Source: Kordiimonadaceae bacterium
GTDB taxonomy: Bacteria > Pseudomonadota > Alphaproteobacteria > Sphingomonadales > Kordiimonadaceae
Length of the DNA: 32,319 bases
Direction: 5' to 3'
Assembly: GCA_016765035.1 (NCBI GenBank)
Contig: JAESQS010000167.1
Location: 1-32,319 of the forward strand
Shown here: in pieces, positions 1 to 9,275 of the stretch
Layout: each line of letters starts with the position of its first letter
Position numbering within the stretch: the stretch's first letter is position 1
The notes under the pieces: generated by a model
Databases searched by the model: none
What the model saw: only the letters and a program-made list of their open reading frames with translations
What the model was told of the DNA's origin: nothing
Made by a program: the position numbers and the translations under genes

Positions 1-215
1 ATACGTTCAGCAGACTCTCGGAACACTCGCCCTGCCGCTGTAAGTTTCACATGCCTTTTCCTGCCACGCTCAAAAAGAGGCGCGCCAATTTCGGTTTCCA
101 GTTGCTTTATGGTTTGGCTAAGAGGCGGCTGACTCATGCTCAGTTTTTCTGCCGCCCGACGGAAATGAAGCTCTTCGGCTAAAACCACAAAATATCGTAA
201 ATGTCGAAGTTCCAT
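1..215 (-). CDS. LysR-family transcriptional regulator, N-terminal part (cut by window edge)
   Basis: Reading leftwards from an ATG at 215 gives 71 codons beginning [18 protein letters not shown], followed by [20 protein letters not shown] and then a segment containing IGAPLFERG and LTAAG. This is the classic winged helix-turn-helix of LysR-type regulators: the recognition helix is around [15 protein letters not shown] and the wing around LFERGRKR. The effector-binding domain lies outside the window, so the ligand cannot be guessed. The gene is divergent from the ECF sigma gene at 492. LysR regulators often control divergent neighbours, but nothing here proves that link. No strong Shine-Dalgarno sequence is visible before the ATG. 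The family call is firm and the function is open. Confidence 0.93.
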   Translation of the reverse strand, partial: MELRHLRYFVVLAEELHFRRAAEKLSMSQPPLSQTIKQLETEIGAPLFERGRKRHVKLTAAGRVFRESAER

Positions 216-491
216 CACACTGCCTGATTTTTATTTCATATCAAAAATACAGTAACACTTCGGAAAAAAAATGAAACCCCTCAACAAATATACAAAAACA
301 GTAAGTCTGGGCTACCGCGTACCAAACCTTGAACGCTGCATCGGCCTCCATAATCAACCGGAACAAGCCGGAATAAATCTTTTTAAAAGGAGGCGTTCTT
401 TTCCGCCACCTCCGTGTCTTAGTAAATAGAACCCCTGATTCCGGGCAAAATATTTATGTGCTATCATGGCATATGCAATCCTCTATGAGGA
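216..491. promoter_or_regulatory. Divergent intergenic region between lysR and the first ECF sigma gene
   Basis: This 276-base non-coding stretch separates two divergent genes and must hold the promoters of both. The half next to lysR is A/T rich. Around 357-372 there is a short direct repeat CCGGAAC-AAG-CCGGAAT. A G-rich/C-rich pair around 389-414 (AGGAGGCG and CGCCACCTCC) could form an imperfect hairpin. No confident promoter hexamers can be assigned by eye. Confidence 0.4.
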
Positions 492-1085
492 ATGAGCGAA
501 GACATGGTTGATATTGTTGGAACGCCAGAAAATCTTGGTCAAAAAAGAGACAGCCGGCAAAGGCTAGCTCACCTATACGAGCGGTATCAAACCGACATCT
601 GCAAATATGTTGGCAGAACCTTTGGCGATGGCCCGCCTGACCCAGAAGACGTTGCCCAGCAGGTTTTTGTCAAGTTCGTCGAACTGGATGAAAAAACTGA
701 TATTAAAAACCCCCGGGCATATCTTTACCGTATCGCCCATAACCTTATCGCAAACCTCCACCGCAAAGCCTCTACTCGGCGGCGGTATATTGCAGACCAG
801 AAAAATACCGGGCAGGCCCTTGAAAGTGACACCATTCATCCCGAGCGCATTCTCATCGCGCGCGAAAGGCTTGCTTTGTTAGAGCAGGTCATGTGGGCCA
901 TGCCCGTGAAACGCCGACGGATGATCATTCTGAACTGGTTTCAAGACCTGACCTATGCGGAAATTTCAAGGCAGACAGGGGTCTCAAAATCAGTTGTCCG
1001 AAAACATGTACTTAACGGACTGGAAGATTTTCAAAAAGCATTACGAAAGCAGCACGCGCAGGAACAGGGGGAGTTGGACACATGA
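492..1085 (+). CDS. ECF-type RNA polymerase sigma factor, FecI-like (cassette 1)
   Basis: This 197-residue protein has the two-domain layout of ECF sigma factors. Region 2 is at about residues 28-98, with DPEDVAQQVFVKF (50-62) and NPRAYLYRIAHNLI (73-86) followed by a basic RRR stretch. Region 4 is at about 125-182, with the helix-turn-helix LTYAEISRQTGVSKSVVRKH. It should direct RNA polymerase to promoters of its own cassette once the cognate FecR passes on an outer-membrane signal. The GAGG at 487-490 almost touches the ATG at 492, so the in-frame ATG at 504 (Met5) may be the true start. The stop overlaps the FecR start by 4 bases (ATGA), which implies translational coupling. The paralogue at 7533 has the same GGGPPEPEDI-type motif. 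Confidence 0.93.
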   Translation: MSEDMVDIVGTPENLGQKRDSRQRLAHLYERYQTDICKYVGRTFGDGPPDPEDVAQQVFVKFVELDEKTDIKNPRAYLYRIAHNLIANLHRKASTRRRYIADQKNTGQALESDTIHPERILIARERLALLEQVMWAMPVKRRRMIILNWFQDLTYAEISRQTGVSKSVVRKHVLNGLEDFQKALRKQHAQEQGELDT

Positions 1086-2155
1086 AATTGCATATAGAAA
1101 CCGAAGGCAGGGTTGATAAAGCCGCCCGTGAATGGTTCACCCTCCTCACCTCAACCGCCGCAACAGACACCGACATTGAAGCCTTTGAGCAATGGCGTAA
1201 CCAAGCCAGCGCCCACGCCGAAGCGTATCAACAGATTAATCAGGTCAGAAATGAACTTGGCATCCTCGCCCACACCCCACAAGGGGAGGCTTTGCTCCGC
1301 TCTATTATGCAGGAGCCAGCCACGCCCTCTTTCTGGTCCCGCTGGATTATGGGCGTGAGAGGATGGCCTCACCTGCCCGCATATGGCGCAGCTATGGCAG
1401 CTATGGTGCTTGTTCTTATCGGCTCATTATTGCAACCGCCCGTGCCGGCCCCTGCGGTATACCAAACCACCTCTTCCGAAGTGCGAACAATCGCGTTGGA
1501 CGATGGTAGTTTGGTCACTCTTGGCGCACAGTCCCATGTAGCGGTTCACTACACTCCCAACCGCCGGAACATTCATTTACAAAAGGGGCAAGCCTTTTTT
1601 AATGTGGCCCGAAACCCGGCACGGCCCTTTGTCATAAAAATGCGCGGTGCAGAAGTATCAGTTTTGGGTACAAAGTTTGATGTGCACCTTGGCCGCACAA
1701 AGGCCACTATCGCTGTATTAGAAGGCCGCGTTCGGGTCACACCGCAGCAGGCCTTGCCGAGCATAAAAACTCAGGCAGTAAGCAAGCCCAAAGTCCTAAC
1801 CGCAGGGCAGGTTATTTCGCTGTCTGACAAAGGCTTTACCGCTGAAATCAAAAAAACAAAAACAATACCCGGTGCCTGGCGAGATGGCAGGTTTACCTAT
1901 GTTGATGTACCCCTTTCCCAAATTATTGCCGATGCGGGGCGCTATTATAAAGGCGCGATTATACTGAGAGATAAAAGCCTTGGTACTACCCTGCTAACAA
2001 CCAGCTTTGATGTGGACCAGATTGATGGTTTTTTACGAAATTTACAAGATATGCTGCCAATTAACGTCACCTATACGCCCTCTGGAAAGGTACTTATAAA
2101 GCGAGCGCCAGAATTAGAAAATACTATAATTAAAGATAAAAGGAGCTCATTTTAA
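1082..2155 (+). CDS. FecR-like anti-sigma regulator (cassette 1)
   Basis: This 357-residue inner-membrane signalling protein has an N-terminal cytoplasmic DUF4880-type segment (about 12-60, with AAREWFTLL and FEQWRNQ) that would bind the sigma factor. One transmembrane helix follows at about 99-119 (AAMAAMVLVLIGSLL). The periplasmic FecR domain (about 130-222) has the family signature GQAFFNVARNPARPFVI and SVLGTKFDV. The C-terminal STN-like domain (about 270-341) is where the receptor's signalling domain normally docks. By analogy with FecA-FecR-FecI it would relay receptor occupancy to the ECF sigma encoded just upstream. The 4-base ATGA overlap with that gene supports a stoichiometric pair. 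Its natural receptor partner at 2252 is broken, so the signalling input may be lost or supplied by a paralogue. Confidence 0.93.
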   Translation: MKLHIETEGRVDKAAREWFTLLTSTAATDTDIEAFEQWRNQASAHAEAYQQINQVRNELGILAHTPQGEALLRSIMQEPATPSFWSRWIMGVRGWPHLPAYGAAMAAMVLVLIGSLLQPPVPAPAVYQTTSSEVRTIALDDGSLVTLGAQSHVAVHYTPNRRNIHLQKGQAFFNVARNPARPFVIKMRGAEVSVLGTKFDVHLGRTKATIAVLEGRVRVTPQQALPSIKTQAVSKPKVLTAGQVISLSDKGFTAEIKKTKTIPGAWRDGRFTYVDVPLSQIIADAGRYYKGAIILRDKSLGTTLLTTSFDVDQIDGFLRNLQDMLPINVTYTPSGKVLIKRAPELENTIIKDKRSSF

Positions 2156-2202
2156 GGGCTTCTGTGTCTTCTAGGTAGGGCTCGGCATAAGGGCCCTCTA
2201 AA

Positions 2203-2230
2203 GCAAGCAGCACCTTGCAGGCTGCCTTGC
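2203..2230 (+). other. Hairpin between fecR and the TBDR pseudogene
   Basis: GCAAGCAGC (2203-2211) can pair with GCTGCCTTGC (2221-2230) with one bulged base and a 9-base loop. It sits just before the Shine-Dalgarno sequence (AAGGGGAG, 2236-2243) of the receptor gene. There is no T-run, so it is not a typical terminator. It may affect receptor translation or mRNA processing, or be incidental. Confidence 0.35.
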
Positions 2231-2251
2231 ATAACAAGGGGAGAATACACC

Positions 2252-4871
2252 ATGAATAATAAGAGCCAACTGATATCAAAGGGCAACAGGGCCTTAAAAG
2301 AAAGCCGGTTGAAACTATTGGGCGCGGCTTCGCTGCTTGTGCTTGGCGCTGCCTTCACAAATGTTCAAGCGTCGGAAGACCTGCAAAGTAGATTTCTTTT
2401 TGAACTGGAATCTCAACCTCTTGCAGAGGCATTGGTGCGCTATTCCAAAATGACCGATGTTGTGGTCACTGTTCAGGCTGATTTGCTCTGGGGTAAAACA
2501 TCCCCGGCCATCAATGCCAAGATGTCGGCCAAAGAAGCCCTAACCTATCTGTTGCAAAACACACAGCTTGCCGTGATAGAGCGAAACGACGGCAGCATCA
2601 CAATCCTCCCACCTCGGGCATCAGGCTTTCAAAAAATTGGTTTTGCAAGCACTAAAGAATATGAAGCTGGGCTCGTTGTTTATCCCGATGACGAGGAAAT
2701 GGATGACATAGATGGTGACACAGTCTTTGAAGAAATCGTCGTAACAGGCTCACACATCCGAGGCGTACGCTCCGCCTCACCCGTGTTTGTCTATGGCCGC
2801 AAAGATATTGACCTAACAGGTGTCTCCACTGCCCCAATTCATCCAAACCCTCCCGCAAAATTTCGGGGGTGGTGTTACTGAAGTGGGAGCAGGCGTCACC
2901 AATGTGAATAGCGGTACCGGTGTTAACCTGCGAGGCCTTGGCAATGACAGCACCTTGGTGCTCTTGAATGGTCGCCGTTTAGCGCCTGCCGGGGTGGGTA
3001 ATTTTGTTGATATATCGATGATTCCGCTAACGGCAATTGAAAGGATTGAGGTGCTAACAGATGGTGCCTCTGCCATTTATGGCTCAGACGCTGTTGGTGG
3101 TGTGGTGAATTTCCGCCTGCGGACTGATTATGAAGGTTTTGAAACCAGAGTACGTTATGGCAGTGCTACATCAGGAGACCTTGACGATATTCAACTGGGC
3201 CAAACCTTCGGCACAACATGGGATACAGGCCATGTCCTGATCTCCTACGAATACCAAAAGCGGGATAATCTGGATGCTAATGATCGAGCTTTCGCTGAAG
3301 ATCAACCTGACCCTACTGACCTGTTACCACGGCAAAAACGACATAGTGCCTTTCTAACCGCAGGACAAAGTTTGAGTGATACTTTCGATATATTTGCTGA
3401 CATCTTTTATTCCAAACGCAATGCACACTTGCGGGCAGCGGCCCTCGTGAACGCAGAAGATAATCAGGAGACAGAGCAATATGGCGCTTCACTTGGTTTA
3501 GTAGCTACATTGGGAGCCAACTGGCAGGCAGAGCTGGTTGGGTCCTTCAGTCGAAATGACGTTTTATCACATTCATCGGAACTCTTTGACTTTACATCAG
3601 ACCATCTGTCGCTTGAGGGTAAGATAGATGGCTCTCTGTTCACGTTGCCCGGTGGAGATGTGAAGCTTGCAGTGGGTGGGCAGGTTCGCGGCGAATCATT
3701 CAAAGAGGTTAGAGAATCTTTACCTGATCCTGCAATTGACGCTGACCGAACTGTTTACGGGCTTTTTGGCGAAATATTTGTACCACTGGTAGGCAAGGAA
3801 AACCGCATGGCAGGGGTTGAGCGGCTGGAAATAACTGTTGCAGGGCGTTATGAAGATTACAGCGACTTTGGCTCTTCTACAGATAGCAAATTAGGCCTGT
3901 TATGGTCCCCCACTGCAGGAATAAACTTACGTGGCACCTATGGCACTTCCTTCCGGGTACCCCTTTTTAGAGAGTTGTTTGGTACCCAAGGAGGCATTCT
4001 TGTGCCCTTGCCCGACCCGTCTTCCACTAGCGGTAGCACACTATCTTTGGTCGGGGCAGGTGCCAATTCTGGCCTCCAACCGGAAATTGCTACCACCTGG
4101 ACCGCAGGTTTTGATATAGCGCCACCATCACTGCCGGGCCTCACTATTCAGGCGACATATTTTGATATTGATTTCAAAAACAGAATTGCCTCGCCAGGAA
4201 TAGGTTTTGATGCTCTCTTCAATCCTAGATTTGAACCTGTTGTAGACCGTAATCCGGACCAAGCATTATTGGCCTTTTTAGGTTCGAGTCCGGAGTCTTT
4301 TAATTTAACGGGTGGAGTATTTGACTTTACCGATGCAGAGGTTTTTATCGATAATCGATTCCTCAATTTGTCGAGTGTTCAAACGCGCTGACTTGATGTC
4401 TCTGTTACCTATTCGCTCGACAGTGATGTAGGCAGTTTCGGTTTCAACTTGAATAGTACTTATCTGTTTGAACAATCAGACCAGCTACTTCCCACAGACA
4501 GCCCGTTTGACCTTGTTGGCACAGTCAGTAATCCTCCAAATTTAAAACTACGCGGCAGTATCAATTGGGCCTACGACAGTTTTTCGACCAATCTGGCAGT
4601 TAACTATATCGATGGCTTCCGCAACGAGCAAGTTGATCCGGTGGAGGATGTCAGTTCATGGACGACAGTGGATATGACTGTTAGTTATAGAACCGGTGAT
4701 CGCTCAGGCAGTGGATGGCTGGATGGTACGGTATTCTCCGTGAACGCACTGAATCTGTTTGATCGGGATCCACCATTTGCAGCATCTGCCGGGTTTGACC
4801 GGGATTATGACACCGCGAATGCCAGTGTGCTTGGCAGAACGATTGCCTTTCAGATTACCAAGCAATGGTAA
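2252..4871 (+). pseudogene. TonB-dependent receptor with STN signalling domain, broken by a frameshift and a nonsense codon (cassette 1)
   Basis: The ATG at 2252 has a good Shine-Dalgarno sequence (AAGGGGAG). The reading frame gives a signal peptide (1-40), an STN domain (about 48-115, FELESQPLAEALVRYS), a TonB box (FEEIVVTGSHI) and the start of the plug. At about 2833-2838 the frame shifts. The first frame runs to a stop at 2881, while the homologous plug (LPQFIQTLPQNFGGG, then NLRGLGNDSTLVLLNGRRLA) continues in another frame. By alignment with the intact paralogue at 9442 this is a net 2-base loss or 1-base gain. At 4389-4391 a TGA stands where the paralogue has Gly in SGLDV; a single GGA-to-TGA change explains it. 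The barrel then resumes and ends at TAA 4871 (AFQITKQW). Two independent lesions argue for a real pseudogene. Gross length and similarity to the paralogue are otherwise kept, so decay is recent. Confidence 0.9.
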
Positions 4872-4894
4872 CCTGAAACATGTGCGATCTCCAG

Positions 4895-4936
4895 TCAGCA
4901 AGGCTACACCTATTTCTTCTCTTCTATCCTTGCTGA
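4895..4936 (+). other. Intercistronic hairpin between TBDR and peptidase, cassette 1
   Basis: TCAGCAAGG (4895-4903) and CCTTGCTGA (4928-4936) form a perfect 9-bp stem with a 24-base loop, about 80 bases before the peptidase start. The downstream TCTCCTCTTTTG is only weakly T-rich, so it could be an attenuator, a partial terminator or an mRNA-stabilising element. A different hairpin occupies the same position in cassette 2. Confidence 0.45.
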
Positions 4937-5014
4937 TCTCCTCTTTTGTCAGGGGCCAAAACCATCCATATGGTCTCAAATAAAAGGTGTGATAAAAAAT
5001 CAGGAAACAACAAT

Positions 5015-7174
5015 ATGAAACACTATGCCGTCTGGTTTAAAAAGCCTGTTTTCCAGCTTTTTACCATATTGATCGCTTGTTATATTATCTGGCAAGTCCC
5101 TGTCGCTGAAGCTGGGGACAAGCGTAGTATTACTGCCAAAGATTTGCTGGAAATCCGTGATATTAAAACCATGGCTCTGTCCCCTGATGACAATTATATT
5201 GCCTATCAGGTGGTGCAGGCCGACAAAGACAAAAATGATTATGATATTAATTGGTATGTAGCCACTACTAAAGCAAACGCAAAACCCCTCATGGTGGCTG
5301 ATGGTGGTGAAGCTCATCTATTTACAAATGGTATTGGGTACAAAGTGGGAGAGCTGGAAACAAGTAAAATAGTCTGGGCGCCTGATAGTGAGTGGATCTA
5401 TTATACAAAAATGCAGAATGGTGCATTGCAGATTTGGCGCAGCCATCGCAACCGCTATGGACAAGAACAAGTGACCCATAATGCAGCAGATGTTGAAGGC
5501 CTGAAGTTTTCAACAGATGGATCAAAACTGTTGTTTGCTGTAGGGCGCACACGGGCGGATATTAAGGCAATATTTGAAAAACAGGCCCGGCAAGGCCATT
5601 TATTACAGTATCCCGGTATCTATAGTGTTGAGGAGGGACCATCTTTGCCACCCTGTAGCGATGGACGAGAAAGGTGGGTTCAATATACTATTGAAAAATG
5701 GTCCTGCACCCAGACAGTTTGGGTGGTTGATGCTCAGACAGGTATTGAACATAAAGCCAGCCTTGAGGAAGCCAAGGCATATTTTGCCAAATCTGATCTC
5801 AACACTAGTTTTGGGAAATTGAAAGACCAGACTCGGTCCATGGAAACCCCCTCCCCGGATGGTAGCCACCTTGCCTGGTTTGAAAATAAAGACTCTACCA
5901 TTTATAGAGGGTATAGGCCGCCTATGCGTGTGGTCGTCTCTGACGGAAGCAAAACAGAGCGTTGCTCTACAGATGCCTGCCGTAGTGTGCTGCCTGAAAA
6001 ATTATGGTGGAGCACAGACGGCAAAGAGGTAATATTCTTGATGCGTGATGGCCCGCGTGAGACCCTTAGTTCACTATATGGCTGGACACCGGGTGAGGCA
6101 GATGTGCGCACAATCCGCAGCAGCGATGATGTGCTTGATAATTGTGATATTGTGGGAGATCGCCTGATATGTGGCTACGAGACATGGACATCACCTAAAA
6201 AGATTGTCTCTGTTGACCTGAACAACTGTGAAATCACGACCATTGTGGATATGAACCCTGAGTTTCAAAATTTTAATTTTACCAAAGTTGAGAAAATTCT
6301 TGACGAGGATGCCTATAATAACAAAGCCCATGCCCATCTGGTTTACCCAAAGGATTACACGGAAGGGCGGCGATATCCGCTGGTAATCGTTCAATATCGA
6401 TCCGACGGGTTCCTGAGAGGCGGGATGGGCGATGAGCAACCCATTCATGTTTTCGCGCAACAAGGTTTCGCTGTGCTTAGTTTTGATATGCCGAGACAAG
6501 ATGATAATTACGCGAAAATTGATGATGTAATAGAATTAAACAAGCATGATTATAGGTGGCGCATTATTGATCGTGGGCCTGTGACAGCAATTGACCGCAT
6601 GGTTAAAGTTCTGGGAAAACGTGGCATTATTGATCCCAACCGAGTAGGTATTAGCGGATTAAGTGGTGGTGCAATGACGACCATGTCTGCCCTGTTGGAG
6701 CGAGATTATGCGGCGGCATCAGTGGCAGCAATTAATGGTGCCCCGCCAAGCTTTAGGTTGCCTCCTTCAAGTCTTTTCAGGAAAGTGAGAGATTATACCT
6801 TTGGCGGAACCCCTTTTAGCAAGGTAGGATTTGAAATGCGCGCTAAATACTCATTTGCCATGAATGCTCACAGAATTGATACACCTTTTTTAAGTCAGGT
6901 TTCCGACAGTGAATATTATTTTAACAGACAAAGCCACCATGCGTTAGAGGAGGCAGGTAAGCCGGTGGAAATGATTATTTACCCTGATGAGTATCATGTG
7001 AAATGGCAACCAGCACACCGATATGCGGTCTACACCCGCACTGTCGATTGGTTTAATTTTTGGTTGCGGGGCGTGGAGGACAACAGCGCTGATAAGGTAG
7101 AGCAATATGAGCGTTGGCGTGGCCTGAGGACGGTGCATCAGGCCAACCTGCAAACGCTTGCGGCGGTGCATTAG
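5015..7174 (+). CDS. Exported S9-family serine peptidase, AtxE2-like lasso-peptide isopeptidase candidate (cassette 1)
   Basis: I chose the ATG at 5015 because AGGA (5002-5005) is well placed and a hydrophobic export signal (about residues 11-33, LFTILIACYIIW...VAEA) follows at once; an upstream TTG at 4946 has neither. The 719-residue product has an N-terminal beta-propeller (about 45-420, with repeats such as LSPDDNYIAYQV and WAPDSEWIYYT) and a C-terminal alpha/beta-hydrolase domain. Likely triad: Ser550 in SGLSGG, Asp631 in QVSDSEYYF, His661 in DEYHVKWQPAHR. The spacing is close to the published AtxE2 triad as I recall it. The C-terminal DWFNFWLRGVED...EQYERWR segment is also typical of lasso isopeptidases found next to FecI/FecR/TBDR genes. 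It would hydrolyse an isopeptide (or prolyl) bond of an imported peptide, probably in the periplasm. The substrate is inferred; S9 membership is firm. Confidence 0.8.
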   Translation: MKHYAVWFKKPVFQLFTILIACYIIWQVPVAEAGDKRSITAKDLLEIRDIKTMALSPDDNYIAYQVVQADKDKNDYDINWYVATTKANAKPLMVADGGEAHLFTNGIGYKVGELETSKIVWAPDSEWIYYTKMQNGALQIWRSHRNRYGQEQVTHNAADVEGLKFSTDGSKLLFAVGRTRADIKAIFEKQARQGHLLQYPGIYSVEEGPSLPPCSDGRERWVQYTIEKWSCTQTVWVVDAQTGIEHKASLEEAKAYFAKSDLNTSFGKLKDQTRSMETPSPDGSHLAWFENKDSTIYRGYRPPMRVVVSDGSKTERCSTDACRSVLPEKLWWSTDGKEVIFLMRDGPRETLSSLYGWTPGEADVRTIRSSDDVLDNCDIVGDRLICGYETWTSPKKIVSVDLNNCEITTIVDMNPEFQNFNFTKVEKILDEDAYNNKAHAHLVYPKDYTEGRRYPLVIVQYRSDGFLRGGMGDEQPIHVFAQQGFAVLSFDMPRQDDNYAKIDDVIELNKHDYRWRIIDRGPVTAIDRMVKVLGKRGIIDPNRVGISGLSGGAMTTMSALLERDYAAASVAAINGAPPSFRLPPSSLFRKVRDYTFGGTPFSKVGFEMRAKYSFAMNAHRIDTPFLSQVSDSEYYFNRQSHHALEEAGKPVEMIIYPDEYHVKWQPAHRYAVYTRTVDWFNFWLRGVEDNSADKVEQYERWRGLRTVHQANLQTLAAVH

Positions 7175-7532
7175 GCAGGCTTGCTACCCAAAAATGGAGC
7201 ATGAAACACCTGTGTCTAAGGATGATTGGCACCCACGTTTCATGCTTCTTCTTATGCCGCGTCTCGCGCTACTTCCCGCCGTTGGGGCCCCTGCGCAAAA
7301 CACAGCTCATTACTATACAACGTATAAAAAAACAAACCGTTCCAAATTTTTTGCACTTTTTTATAGATAAGTATCAATTGTGCCTTCTTGGCCTAATTTA
7401 TGTGTCTAAACCGCTGCACTCCTCAAAAAATTCCGGTAATCGCCTTAGTTTTTCTTGCCAGATATTATTCAGCGAGCATAATGGCGGTGTGGCAACCGGT
7501 GTGGTGGGACAGGCTGGTATTGTGGGGCTGGG
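7175..7532 (+). promoter_or_regulatory. Intergenic region between cassettes 1 and 2
   Basis: These 358 bases separate the two cassettes. The left end holds a hairpin (described separately). The middle is A/T rich (about 7317-7400), with TTGCAC at 7348 followed 15 bases later by TATCAAT, a weak promoter candidate for the cassette 2 sigma gene. An open frame of 111 codons runs from ATG 7201 to TGA 7536 and overlaps the sigma start by 4 bases, but it starts inside the hairpin and resembles nothing known. I found no lasso-precursor-like small gene here. Confidence 0.4.
7198..7246 (+). terminator. Candidate terminator hairpin after cassette 1
   Basis: AGCATGAAAC (7198-7207) pairs perfectly with GTTTCATGCT (7237-7246), 23 bases after the peptidase stop, and is followed by TCTTCTTA. 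The 29-base loop is long and the T-tract is interrupted, so this is only a moderate candidate for ending the cassette 1 transcript. Confidence 0.4.
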
Positions 7533-8177
7533 ATGAAAAAGTGGTTTTTTAAAAATAGGAAAAAGCGCCTCGTAAGTGGCGGCGGTGAGCAGGCGGCCTC
7601 CTTGCTGGTCGAAACATTATATCGGGACCATTTCACGGACCTTTGTAAAAATATCCACATATCTTTTGGGGGTGGCCCGCCAGAGCCAGAAGACATTGTG
7701 CAGGCAGCCTTTACAAAATTTGCCAGCCTTGATCATGCAACATCCATTGAAAAGCCGCGCTCGTTTATTTTCATTATTGCCCGCAATTTGGTGCTCGATT
7801 ATAAACGTCGCCGCAAGATGGACGATGCTTATATTGCAGAGCAAATTGCGCTTGATCATGACTTTAAATTGGAAGGGATCACGCCTGAACGCGTTGTATT
7901 GGCGAAGGACTATCTTAATCAGCTTATTCGCGTTCTTCGTACCTTGCCGAAAAAGCAGCAGGTTATTCTGTCCATGAACCGCCTTGAAGGGAAGTCATTC
8001 AAACAAATCACACAAGAGACAGGCTGGTCTGCCGGGGACATTAGCCGCAACATGAATGCCGGGATGGAGACGTTAATCCGCATCATGGACACAGGCACCC
8101 CCACGGAAATTGATAGTGCTGCGCACACAGAAACAGCAGGCCCCTCTCACAGTCGACAAGTAGATAAAAAGCAATGA
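7533..8177 (+). CDS. ECF-type RNA polymerase sigma factor, FecI-like (cassette 2)
   Basis: This 214-residue ECF sigma is paralogous to the one at 492. After a basic N-terminus (KKWFFKNRKKR), region 2 spans about 26-96 with GGGPPEPEDIVQAAFTKFA and KPRSFIFIIARNLVLDYKRRRK. Region 4 spans about 125-184 with LPKKQQVILSMNRLEGKSFK and the helix-turn-helix TGWSAGDISRNMN. The ATG at 7533 is preceded by a G-rich GGGGCTGGG that can serve as ribosome-binding site, though it is very close. The last 4 bases overlap the FecR start (ATGA), as in cassette 1. It is expected to be held by that FecR and to activate the receptor/peptidase genes downstream. A serine/threonine-rich tail after residue 186 is not part of the sigma fold. 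Confidence 0.92.
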   Translation: MKKWFFKNRKKRLVSGGGEQAASLLVETLYRDHFTDLCKNIHISFGGGPPEPEDIVQAAFTKFASLDHATSIEKPRSFIFIIARNLVLDYKRRRKMDDAYIAEQIALDHDFKLEGITPERVVLAKDYLNQLIRVLRTLPKKQQVILSMNRLEGKSFKQITQETGWSAGDISRNMNAGMETLIRIMDTGTPTEIDSAAHTETAGPSHSRQVDKKQ

Positions 8178-9262
8178 GCACGCATAGCAACATGGATCAG
8201 CATATTAAAGAGCAGGCTCGGGAATGGCATGTGATTATGCATTCCGGCAACCTGCCGCAGGAAATGCGCCAAAAATTTGAGGCATGGCTTCATGCAGACA
8301 GAGCCCATAAACAGGCCTACCATGCGTTTGAGCAACTATACCGAGATTTGGACTTTGCCTTGCCACGGGCGGGCATTAATGTTGATGAACTGTTGGGCAG
8401 GCAACAGTCGCCTTTCATGGCGGCCTGCTCTGGCTGGGCAGAAAAGTTAAAGGCATGGCCGGTGCCTGCCGTTGGCACCCTTGCCGCAGGGTTTGTGGCC
8501 GTTGCGCTGGTTTTTGGCGGGCTGCACTTGCGTGATCTATATTGGGGCCCGCAAAGCCACGAAGCACCGCTCCCCCCCTCCACAACATATGCCACAGCGG
8601 TTGCCGAAATCAGCGAAGTCACCCTGGAAGATGGCACTATCATCACCTTGGGGGCGAAATCCAGTTTTGATGCTGTGTTCACCCCCGGCTCACGGCGCGT
8701 CACCCTCGTTAGGGGCCAAGCCTTTTTCGATGTAGCAAAAGACCCAGCCCGGCCCTTTTACGTCACTGTGCAAGATACGCTGGTGCGTGTGGTTGGCACA
8801 AAATTCGATGTTAAAAGCATCCGAGGTGAAGTCCGGGTTTCGGTTTTGGAAGGCGTTGTTGAGGTCATGAAGCCGGGCAAAATTCCCGCAAGCTTCACCG
8901 ATACCGCCCTTATGAATACACCAAAGCACACGCTGACCGCCGGTGAGCAAGTTACAGCACAGATGCGCAAGGCCTTGCCACAGGTGGAAAAGGTTGGCCC
9001 TACAGAGGCAGGCGCATGGCGCAGCGGGCGGCGCTCCTATGAAAATGCCAGCCTTATTGAAATAATTTCTGATTTAAACCGCCACCACAAACGCCAAATA
9101 AATATTGCCTCACAGGATATTGCTGGCCTGCGCACAACAATCACCTTCAATACAGCTGATGTGGCGGCAGTCCTTGAAATGGTGGCGGCAATACACCCCG
9201 TTGAAGTTATTGACGGGCAAAGAGACCAAATTCTATTGCGGCGCAAACACACCCGCAATTAA
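8174..9262 (+). CDS. FecR-like anti-sigma regulator (cassette 2)
   Basis: This 362-residue protein has the same domain order as the cassette 1 FecR. A cytoplasmic DUF4880-like segment (about 9-60, with AREWHVIMHSG and FEAWLHADRAH) is followed by one transmembrane helix (about 98-116, AVGTLAAGFVAVALVFG). A periplasmic FecR domain (about 145-235) has GQAFFDVAKDPARPF and VVGTKFDVKS, and a C-terminal STN-like domain lies at about 283-355. It should sense the STN domain of the receptor encoded at 9442 and control the sigma factor whose gene it overlaps by 4 bases. Nothing is truncated and all segments of the family are present. Confidence 0.93.
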   Translation: MSTHSNMDQHIKEQAREWHVIMHSGNLPQEMRQKFEAWLHADRAHKQAYHAFEQLYRDLDFALPRAGINVDELLGRQQSPFMAACSGWAEKLKAWPVPAVGTLAAGFVAVALVFGGLHLRDLYWGPQSHEAPLPPSTTYATAVAEISEVTLEDGTIITLGAKSSFDAVFTPGSRRVTLVRGQAFFDVAKDPARPFYVTVQDTLVRVVGTKFDVKSIRGEVRVSVLEGVVEVMKPGKIPASFTDTALMNTPKHTLTAGEQVTAQMRKALPQVEKVGPTEAGAWRSGRRSYENASLIEIISDLNRHHKRQINIASQDIAGLRTTITFNTADVAAVLEMVAAIHPVEVIDGQRDQILLRRKHTRN

Positions 9263-9275
9263 CGGCAGCGGCCAA

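Noticed and set aside
2820-2881. Programmed frameshift or phase-variable tract in the receptor
   Set aside because: Only a CCCC run is present, with no long homopolymer, short repeat or slippery heptamer, and a second, independent stop lies downstream.
4389-4391. TGA in the receptor read as a recoded amino acid (tryptophan or selenocysteine)
   Set aside because: The expected residue is Gly here but Trp at the TGA at 17927. Several intact genes (for example the sigma genes) use TGA as their stop, and both receptors also have frameshifts.
4946-5014. TTG start of the cassette 1 peptidase
   Set aside because: It has no ribosome-binding site and would bury the signal peptide, while the ATG at 5015 has both AGGA and the signal peptide directly after it.
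7158-7370. Small open frame as a lasso precursor peptide
   Set aside because: It lacks a Gly/Ala-led core with Asp/Glu at position 7-9 and a Thr at the penultimate leader position, no ribosome-binding site is visible, and it overlaps a hairpin.
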